Positions 42,489 to 48,543 of a stretch of 50,997 bases of DNA are shown here, piece by piece (position 1 is the first letter of the stretch; each line of letters starts with the position of its first letter). Location of the stretch: the NCBI GenBank assembly GCA_030683995.1, contig JAUXPH010000011.1:1-50997 (forward strand), given 5' to 3'. The translations under genes and the position numbers were made by a program. The notes below the pieces were generated by a model, which was not told the origin of the DNA, did not search any database, and worked only from the letters and a program-made list of their open reading frames with translations. The DNA is from Lutibacter sp. (GTDB lineage Bacteria > Bacteroidota > Bacteroidia > Flavobacteriales > Flavobacteriaceae).

Positions 42489-43928
42489 ATGATGGACATA
42501 TATAAAAAAATAGCCTTATTGTTTTTGGCACTTTATAGTTATACAACAGCTTTTGGCCAAGAAAAAGATTCCTTGATGTATTATCTTGGAGTTGCCGCAA
42601 AAAACAATCCAACTGTTTTGCAGAAATATGCAGAATATGAAGCCGCTTTGCAAAAGGTGCCACAAGTTGGGAGTTTGCCCGATCCTGAATTAAGTGCCGG
42701 AGTTTTTTTAAGCCCAATGGAACAAATAGGAGGCAATCAATTGGCAGATTTTCGTTTGATGCAAATGTTTCCTTGGTTTGGAACCTTAAAAGCTGCAAAA
42801 GATGAAATGAGCCTGATGGCAAAAGCCAAATATGAATCATTTCGTGATGCAAAATTACAAGTGTTTTTTGAGGTGCAACAAACTTGGTTTGAGCTGTATA
42901 AAGTTCAGCAAGCAATTGAAATATCACAAAAAAATATTGAAATTTTAAATACGCTTGAACGACTTTCCCTTATCAAATTTAAGTCGGCTTCCATTAGTGG
43001 AACAAGCAGTTCTTCTTCAGCCAGTAATATGAAGAATAACGTTCCCCAAAACAGCTCATCAGGTTCTTCTGGAATGCAGACAATGGGAGGAAATTCTGCC
43101 AATAACAATACCAATGCCGGGCAAACTTCTGGTTCCATGCAAAGTAAAGCTATGAATTCATCACAAGGAAGTGGATTAACGGATTTGTATAGGATTCAAA
43201 TTGAGATTAGTGACTTAGAAAATAACATCGCTTTTTTAAATGATCAGAAAAATACTGTTGTTGCCCGATTCAATAATGTTTTAAACAGATCTGTGCAGGA
43301 GACCATAAAAATTCCTGATACCATAAAATCCAATGTATTAAATATGCCTTTATTGGCAGTTGCCGACAGTATTTTGGTTCAAAATCCTATGCTGACCATG
43401 TTAAATTATGAAAAACAATCGCTTGATGCAAGAAAAGAAATGGTGACGCTTATGGGTTACCCAATGATTGGATTGGGTCTTAATTATTCTTTAATTGGAA
43501 AAAATCCAATGTCCAATTTAGAAATGAATGGCAATGATATGATTATGCCTATGGTTACGCTTACGCTTCCAATTTATAGAAAGAAGTATAAAGCAATGAA
43601 AACTGAAGTAGATAAATTAAAAACGGCAACCGTACAAGAAATTCAGGTAACATCAAATTCACTTAAGAATGAGTATTATGAAACTGTTCAAAATTATGAG
43701 GATGCCAAGCGTAAAATTTCACTTTATGCGAAACAATATAGTTTGGCAAATCAATCATTAAGGATTCTGATAAAAAGTTTTTCGGCTTCCAGCGTTGGTT
43801 TAACTGACATCTTAATTGTCCAACAACAAACACTTGATTACGAATTAAAACAAGTACAAGCTGTTGCAGATTTTAATACGGCAATTGCAAAATTGCAAAG
43901 ATTAATGGCTAATTTACAAATTCAATAA
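42489..43928 (+). CDS. TolC-like outer membrane channel of the copper efflux pump (CusC-type)
   Basis: A 479-residue exported OEP-family protein with a signal peptide ending TAFG. It has two homologous halves of long helices, with LPDPELSAGVFLSPMEQIGG in the first, the usual flavobacterial form. Between them (about residues 170-225) lies a low-complexity stretch of Ser, Asn, Gly, Gln and Met (GMQTMGGNSANNNTNAGQTS), not needed for the barrel and probably exposed. The C-terminal half has YPMIGLGLNYSLIGKNP. It starts 1 base after cusA and ends 8 bases before cusB, so the three are one operon. Confidence 0.92.
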   Translation: MMDIYKKIALLFLALYSYTTAFGQEKDSLMYYLGVAAKNNPTVLQKYAEYEAALQKVPQVGSLPDPELSAGVFLSPMEQIGGNQLADFRLMQMFPWFGTLKAAKDEMSLMAKAKYESFRDAKLQVFFEVQQTWFELYKVQQAIEISQKNIEILNTLERLSLIKFKSASISGTSSSSSASNMKNNVPQNSSSGSSGMQTMGGNSANNNTNAGQTSGSMQSKAMNSSQGSGLTDLYRIQIEISDLENNIAFLNDQKNTVVARFNNVLNRSVQETIKIPDTIKSNVLNMPLLAVADSILVQNPMLTMLNYEKQSLDARKEMVTLMGYPMIGLGLNYSLIGKNPMSNLEMNGNDMIMPMVTLTLPIYRKKYKAMKTEVDKLKTATVQEIQVTSNSLKNEYYETVQNYEDAKRKISLYAKQYSLANQSLRILIKSFSASSVGLTDILIVQQQTLDYELKQVQAVADFNTAIAKLQRLMANLQIQ

Positions 43929-43936
43929 AAACTAAA

Positions 43937-45700
43937 ATGATGAAAATATTTTCAAAACAATATATCCGATACAGCCTATTTGTGGTTATTGGCCTGTTTT
44001 TTGGATGGCTCTTTTTCCACTCATCCACTACTGCTGAGGATAAACAAAATCATTCGGCAGATGAACATAAAACGGAAATTTGGACATGTTCTATGCACCC
44101 TCAAATTAGAATGGACAAACCGGGTAAATGTCCAATTTGTGGTATGGATTTAATTCTGCTTAACCAAAATTCATCCGTAGGAATGGATCCGGATGCCATT
44201 TATTTTACCAAAGAAGCTGCACAATTGGCCAATGTAATGACCTCTGTCGTTTCAAAGCAACAATCAATTAAAGAGATCCGTCTTTATGGAAAAGTACAGG
44301 CAGATGAACGATTGTTGCAAAGTCAGGTTGCCTATATTCCTGGTCGAATTGAGAAATTATACATCAATTTTACGGGTGAAAGTGTGCGAAAAGGCCAAAC
44401 ATTGGCACTCATTTATTCTCCAGATTTAATTACGGCGCAACAAGAATTATTGGAAACGGCTAAAACCAAACAAGCATATCCCGAAATTTATGAGGCAGCC
44501 AAAGAAAAATTACTTCAATGGAAATTAAGTCCTAACCAAATTGCAACGATAGAAAGTTCTAAAAAAGTTAAAACCAATGTAGAAGTTTATGCTACTTCCA
44601 GCGGAATCATTACAGCCAAACAAGTTAATGTGGGAGATTATGTTGGACAAGGAACTGTACTGTTTGAAGTTACCGATCTTTCACGCATTTGGGTACTATT
44701 TGATGCTTATGAAAGCGATCTTCATTTTCTTAAAAAAGGAAATAAAATGGAATTTACAATTCAAGCAATACCGAGCTCAAAATTTAATGGAATTATTAGT
44801 TTTATTGATCCCGTAATTGATCCTGTTAACCGTGTGGCAAAAGTTCGTATAGAAATGAACAACCAGGACGGAAAATTAAAACCGGAAATGTTTGCCACTG
44901 GTTTTGTAAAAGCCAATCTTGATCAATACCAAAACAAAATGGTCGTTCCAAAAACAGCTGTAATGTGGACAGGCAAACGCTCTATTGTATATGTAAAACA
45001 ACCGGGAGATGATCCAATTTTTAAAATTCGTGAAATAGAATTGGGTCCATTGCTGGGAAATAGTTATGTCATTTTAAACGGTTTAACCGAGGGTGAGGAA
45101 ATTGTTACTGAAGGTGCCTTCAGCGTTGATGCAGCGGCTCAGCTGGAAGGAAAACCAAGTATGATGAATCCGGAAAGCAATGTTGTCAATACAAAAAATA
45201 GCCAAACCGAAACAGCAACTTCCAAAGCTAAAAAAACGGCCGAAGCAACCATCAGCCCAAAAGCCAAAGAAACATTAAAGCCGCTTTATCAGGGATATTT
45301 AAACTTAAAAGATGCTTTGGCAGCCGATCATTTTGTCAATGCAAAAAAAGCGGGAATCGCGATGCAAACAGCACTTTCCAAGGTTGATATGTCTCTTTTT
45401 ACGGGTGATTCACACGAAATTTGGATGAAACACCAAAACAATTTGAAAACCGCGCTTCAACCTGCGCCAAACTTCAAAAACATTGAAGAAGTACGGAAAG
45501 CATTTCAGCCTATTTCTGAAGCGATGATTGCGTTGACAAATTCGTTCAAACCATTTGGACAAACCCTTTATGTGCAACATTGCCCGATGGTCGATAACAA
45601 TAAAGGCGCAAATTGGTTAAGCCAATTTGAAGAAATAAAAAATCCATATTTTGGCGCCAAAATGTTAAAATGCGGGGAAACTACGTCTAAATTTGACTGA
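43937..45700 (+). CDS. cusB: CusB-type membrane fusion protein with N-terminal metal-binding domain and C-terminal DUF3347
   Basis: A 587-residue periplasmic adaptor linking CusA to the TolC-like channel. Order: membrane anchor (residues 13-28), heavy-metal-binding unit (49-72, WTCSMHPQIRMDKPG then CPICGMDL), HlyD-type barrel-sandwich and beta-barrel domains (about 90-400, with GRIEKLYINFTGESVRKGQ and SGIITAKQVNVGDYVGQGT), and a helical DUF3347 domain (about 440-587, ending YFGAKMLKCG with QHCPMVDNNKGANWL). E. coli CusB has neither end domain; in E. coli the metal is delivered by separate CusF. The two extra domains may do that job here, which is inference. Confidence 0.93.
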   Translation: MMKIFSKQYIRYSLFVVIGLFFGWLFFHSSTTAEDKQNHSADEHKTEIWTCSMHPQIRMDKPGKCPICGMDLILLNQNSSVGMDPDAIYFTKEAAQLANVMTSVVSKQQSIKEIRLYGKVQADERLLQSQVAYIPGRIEKLYINFTGESVRKGQTLALIYSPDLITAQQELLETAKTKQAYPEIYEAAKEKLLQWKLSPNQIATIESSKKVKTNVEVYATSSGIITAKQVNVGDYVGQGTVLFEVTDLSRIWVLFDAYESDLHFLKKGNKMEFTIQAIPSSKFNGIISFIDPVIDPVNRVAKVRIEMNNQDGKLKPEMFATGFVKANLDQYQNKMVVPKTAVMWTGKRSIVYVKQPGDDPIFKIREIELGPLLGNSYVILNGLTEGEEIVTEGAFSVDAAAQLEGKPSMMNPESNVVNTKNSQTETATSKAKKTAEATISPKAKETLKPLYQGYLNLKDALAADHFVNAKKAGIAMQTALSKVDMSLFTGDSHEIWMKHQNNLKTALQPAPNFKNIEEVRKAFQPISEAMIALTNSFKPFGQTLYVQHCPMVDNNKGANWLSQFEEIKNPYFGAKMLKCGETTSKFD

Positions 45701-45776
45701 ATATAAAAATATAACAAACTTAATCTCAAAAATAAATAATAGCAATTAATATTAATAATTACAATAACAGAATCTT

Positions 45777-46325
45777 ATGAAAACAAAAATTTTAATCGCA
45801 GTACTGTCAATCGGACTTTTTACAATGTCAACCGTTAAAGCCCAAGAAAAAGCAAAAATGAAACAAGACACTATGAAAATGGATCATAGTAAAATGAAAA
45901 TGATGGACAAAAGCAAGGAAATAGAAATAAAACGTGAACTTATGGAAATTGACAGTATGTACACTTGCCCAATGCACGCAGATGTAAAGAGTGATAAGCC
46001 AGGGAAATGCCCAAAATGCGGTATAGAGTTAAAAAAAATGGAAATGAAAATGAACAATACTTATACGTGCACAATGCATTCTGATGAAATAAGCGGCAAA
46101 CCCGGCGAATGTTCAAAATGTGGAATGGCTCTAGTCACAAAACAGATGAATTTGAAAAATAATTCAATAAAAGCGAAACATGCTAAAGTTGTTGAAACCT
46201 ATTATTGCGATATGCATCCTTCCGAAGTAAGTGACAATTCTGGAAAATGCCCAAAATGTGGTATGGAGCTAAAAAAAACGGAAATAAAAGAAAAGGACAT
46301 CAATAAAAAACACAGACATCAATAA
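45777..46325 (+). CDS. Exported protein with three heavy-metal-binding CxMH-x-CPxCGM units
   Basis: A 182-residue protein: a signal peptide (1-23, ending VKAQ), a Met/Lys-rich stretch with MDHSKMKMM, then three copies of the heavy-metal-binding unit at residues 62-85 (YTCPMHADV ... GKCPKCGIEL), 96-119 (YTCTMHSDE ... GECSKCGMAL) and 142-165 (YYCDMHPSE ... GKCPKCGMEL). Each unit has two Cys pairs, Met and His and resembles the unit in CusB. A periplasmic metal sponge or chaperone that loads CusB is the natural reading. The first 94 bases, including the signal peptide, are nearly identical to those of the next gene. It lies 76 bases after cusB. Confidence 0.88.
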   Translation: MKTKILIAVLSIGLFTMSTVKAQEKAKMKQDTMKMDHSKMKMMDKSKEIEIKRELMEIDSMYTCPMHADVKSDKPGKCPKCGIELKKMEMKMNNTYTCTMHSDEISGKPGECSKCGMALVTKQMNLKNNSIKAKHAKVVETYYCDMHPSEVSDNSGKCPKCGMELKKTEIKEKDINKKHRHQ

Positions 46326-46335
46326 AATACTAAAA

Positions 46336-46429
46336 AGTCCTGTTATTAAGAAAAAGGAAGGTACCCCGTTAATAATGATTTTCCTAATTAATTATTTTTA
46401 ATTTGATTCCTTTTTCTTACACAGGCACT
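46336..46429. repeat. Long inverted repeat between the two metal-binding protein genes
   Basis: Left arm 46336-46359 (AGTCCTGTTATTAAG then AAAAAGGAA) and right arm 46407-46429 (TTCCTTTTTCTT then ACACAGGCACT) pair with 13 perfect inner bases plus CCTGT/ACAGG and AGT/ACT further out, around a 47-base loop. It could be a transcript stem-loop that separates the two genes or a miniature mobile element; neither is proven. Confidence 0.6.
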
Positions 46430-46454
46430 AAATAAAATTTAAAATATAAACATT

Positions 46455-46853
46455 ATGAAAACAAAAATTTTAATCGCAGTACTGTCAATCGGACTTTTTA
46501 CAATGTCAACCGTAAAAGCCCAAGAAAAAGCAAAAATGGAACAAGTGCAAACAGAAAAAGTCGCATTCGCTTGTCCAATGAAATGTGAAGGAGAAAAAAC
46601 GTACGACAAAAAAGGTTCTTGCCCGAAATGCAAAATGGACTTAAAAAAAGTGTCCGACACTAAAAATGCTTCTTGTTGCGCAGGAAAAAAAATGGATTCA
46701 ACAAAAATGGAATGTAATATGAATGGTGATAAAATGGCTGCAATGTACGCTTGCCCGATGAAATGTGAAGGTGATAAAACGTACGACAAACCAGGTACTT
46801 GTCCGAAATGCAAAATGGATCTAAAAAAGATGGATATGAAAAAAGTTGAATAA
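46455..46853 (+). CDS. Exported protein with two heavy-metal-binding CPMKCEG-x-CPKCKM units
   Basis: A 132-residue protein. Residues 1-30 are almost the same as in the gene before it. Two units follow at residues 38-63 (FACPMKCEGEKTYDKKG then CPKCKMDL) and 98-123 (YACPMKCEGDKTYDKPG then CPKCKMDL), differing from the upstream type by CEG instead of MHP. Between them is NASCCAGKKMDSTKMECNM, with more Cys and Met. It is probably a periplasmic copper/silver-binding protein. The shared leader with different bodies shows that the two genes arose by duplication or by gene conversion of their 5' ends. Confidence 0.87.
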   Translation: MKTKILIAVLSIGLFTMSTVKAQEKAKMEQVQTEKVAFACPMKCEGEKTYDKKGSCPKCKMDLKKVSDTKNASCCAGKKMDSTKMECNMNGDKMAAMYACPMKCEGDKTYDKPGTCPKCKMDLKKMDMKKVE

Positions 46854-46888
46854 TAGTACCCCTAAATATTTATAAAAACCCTAAAATT

Positions 46889-47080
46889 ATGAAACAAACA
46901 TTTAAAATTAATGGTATGTCTTGCGGAAGCTGCAAGCAAACTGTAGAAAAAACTTTACAAGCCGTAAATGGTGTAACCTCAGCGCAAGTGAGTTTGAATC
47001 CATCAGATACCATTATTAGAATTTCTGATTCAATTGTTTAAATCAACAAAATACCGCTCTATTTAAAGCCTGTAATTATA
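46889..47080 (+). pseudogene. Decayed copy of the HMA metal chaperone gene
   Basis: The first 50 codons (MKQTFKINGMSCGSCKQTVEK...) copy the intact HMA gene at 47391 with few changes, and the upstream 17 bases are also identical. A stop comes at 47039-47041. One base is missing just before it relative to the intact copy. Restoring the frame gives LNQQNTALFKACNYI against LDQLNSALSKAGNYS in the intact gene, then similarity stops. The truncated product would keep CGSC but lack the last strand and the C-terminal CCCG. It is most likely a dead duplicate. Confidence 0.8.
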
Positions 47081-47373
47081 TCTATGGAATGTGGGAATTT
47101 TATAACTTCTTAACTGAATGGTGTAACATAAATAACCATTAAAACCAGTACTTTTAAACGTTGAGATTTAACTTTGATAACGCTGACAGGTTTAAAGTGA
47201 ACAACTAAACAGAAAGCACAAAAAAAGTTCCTGAAAAAGTTATAAAAGTAGAAATACTTAGAATCATCATAGAAATAGCAAGAGAATCCTGAAATGATGA
47301 AAGAATTAGAGTTTAAAGATAAAAAACATTCTATCCGTCAATAATAAACAATAAGTCAAAGTTAATAATATTA
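47081..47373. other. Non-coding gap, possible coding remnants
   Basis: The AT-rich stretch has no open frame of note, no promoter box and no hairpin that I can see. A short frame around 47232-47292 (KVPEKVIKVEILRIIIE) may be a trace of a lost gene, but there is no recognised relative. Confidence 0.3.
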
Positions 47374-47390
47374 ATAAAAACCCTAAAATT

Positions 47391-47645
47391 ATGAAACAAA
47401 CATTTAAAATTAATGGTATGTCTTGCGGAAGCTGCAAGCAAACTGTAGAAAAAACTTTAAAAGGCGTAAATGGCGTAACCTCAGCGCAAGTGAGTTTGAA
47501 TCCACCAGAAGCCATTATTGAAAAAGCAGATTCTGTTTCTTTAGATCAACTTAATTCCGCTTTATCAAAAGCCGGTAATTACAGTATTAGTGAGGATGAA
47601 TCAAAAACTCCCTCCCCTAAAAAAGGCGAATGTTGTTGTGGATAG
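47391..47645 (+). CDS. HMA-domain metal chaperone (CopZ-like) with C-terminal CCCG
   Basis: An 84-residue soluble protein. The metal site MSCGSC (C12, C15) follows KQTFKING, the standard start of a heavy-metal-associated domain, and the fold runs to about residue 68 (LDQLNSALSKAGNYSI). A short tail ends KKGECCCG, adding three cysteines that may make a second site. No signal peptide, so it should carry Cu(I) in the cytoplasm. No copper P-type ATPase is in the window to receive it. It is preceded by a decayed copy. Confidence 0.9.
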   Translation: MKQTFKINGMSCGSCKQTVEKTLKGVNGVTSAQVSLNPPEAIIEKADSVSLDQLNSALSKAGNYSISEDESKTPSPKKGECCCG

Positions 47646-47720
47646 CCTAAACGCTTATACAACAATAAAACTAATGAGGCAATTTATAACGCCACAACCA
47701 AAGCTGTCAAGTTTTGATAC

Positions 47721-47780
47721 TCAATAAATATTAACTTTAATTTAATTTATTATGAAAAACATTTTAAAACTTTCAATGAT
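47721..47780 (+). repeat. 60-base direct repeat, copy 1 (leader and start of the Met-rich lipoprotein gene)
   Basis: Identical, base for base, to 50938-50997. It covers 31 bases upstream of the ATG and the first 29 coding bases. The window ends before the repeat does. Confidence 0.9.
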
Positions 47781-48294
47781 CACAACACTGTTATTATTAA
47801 TAGTTAGTTGCAAATCTACTTTTAATGCCTCTGAAACCCTACAAAATGATGAAAATCGTAAGCAACTATATCAAAACATAATTTCAGATCCCGTTAAATT
47901 CACTGAATTTTTAGAAGTTGCAGGTGGTAATAAAGTTGCCCAAATGTTGATGATGAAGAATCATATGAAAATGATGGAGGATGGAAAAATGAAGGAAATG
48001 ATGAAAGAAAATCCGGAGATGAAGGAAAAAATGGAGAAAATGATGCAGGAAAAAATGGAAAATAATCCTGAGATGCAAAAAAAGATGCAGGAAAAAATGA
48101 GAAAAAAAATGATGGAAGATCCTGCAGAAAAAGAAGCTATGATGGAGAAAATGCATATTAAAATGAAGGAGAATCCCGAAATGATGGAGAAGATGATGGA
48201 TAAAATGATAATGATGATGCATGAGGATCCCAAGATGATGGAAATGATGAACAAAAAAATGAAGGAACATCAATCAAAAATGGAAAAAAAATAA
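47752..48294 (+). CDS. Methionine-rich lipoprotein, probable copper binder
   Basis: I know no named family for it. The 180-residue protein has a lipoprotein signal (MKNILKLSMITTLLLLIVSC, Cys at 20) and a mature part that is first ordinary (20-60) and then, from about residue 64 to the end, almost only Met, Lys, Glu, Asp, Asn and Pro. By my count 39 of 180 residues are Met. The unit NPEM with MEKM recurs at least three times (ENPEMKEKM, NNPEMQKKM, ENPEMMEKM), with DP variants between, spaced 11-40 residues. It is probably helical, with Met side chains as soft Cu(I)/Ag(I) ligands at the envelope. A second copy of the gene starts at 50969. Confidence 0.85.
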   Translation: MKNILKLSMITTLLLLIVSCKSTFNASETLQNDENRKQLYQNIISDPVKFTEFLEVAGGNKVAQMLMMKNHMKMMEDGKMKEMMKENPEMKEKMEKMMQEKMENNPEMQKKMQEKMRKKMMEDPAEKEAMMEKMHIKMKENPEMMEKMMDKMIMMMHEDPKMMEMMNKKMKEHQSKMEKK

Positions 48295-48303
48295 GACCTT
48301 TTA

Positions 48304-48336
48304 TATACTTCCTGCAAATGTGGGAAGTATAATTTT
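48304..48336 (+). terminator. Probable terminator after the Met-rich lipoprotein gene
   Basis: TATACTTCC pairs with GGAAGTATA around a 10-base loop, followed by ATTTTG. The T-run is weak. Confidence 0.5.
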
Positions 48337-48543
48337 GATGCTTCCTTGGAAACTGTCTTTAAAATCTTAAAATCCATATTAAAATAAAATATGGGAAATC
48401 AACTCCATTTTGATAGAAGTTGTAAAATGAAAGCAATATTAATGCAAAATGGACTTAAAAAAGTGAAATGAGCTAATTGCAAACGCATATTTATCGATTG
48501 AAAAAATAATTAAGTCACTAAACTACTAATAAAAAAATTGAAG
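48337..48543. other. Gap with a fragment of the metal-binding protein gene
   Basis: At about 48441-48465 the text AATGCAAAATGGACTTAAAA then AAGTG repeats, one A shorter, the CKMDLKKV-coding stretch at 46627-46652 (CPKCKMDLKKV). The surroundings are not similar enough to trace. No gene is left in the gap. Confidence 0.4.

Noticed and set aside
47911-48273. Minus-strand open frame of 120 codons, very rich in His and Phe
   Set aside because: It is the exact antisense of the Met/Lys/Glu-rich lipoprotein gene; CAT and TTC/TTT arise as complements of ATG and GAA/AAA. No promoter box.
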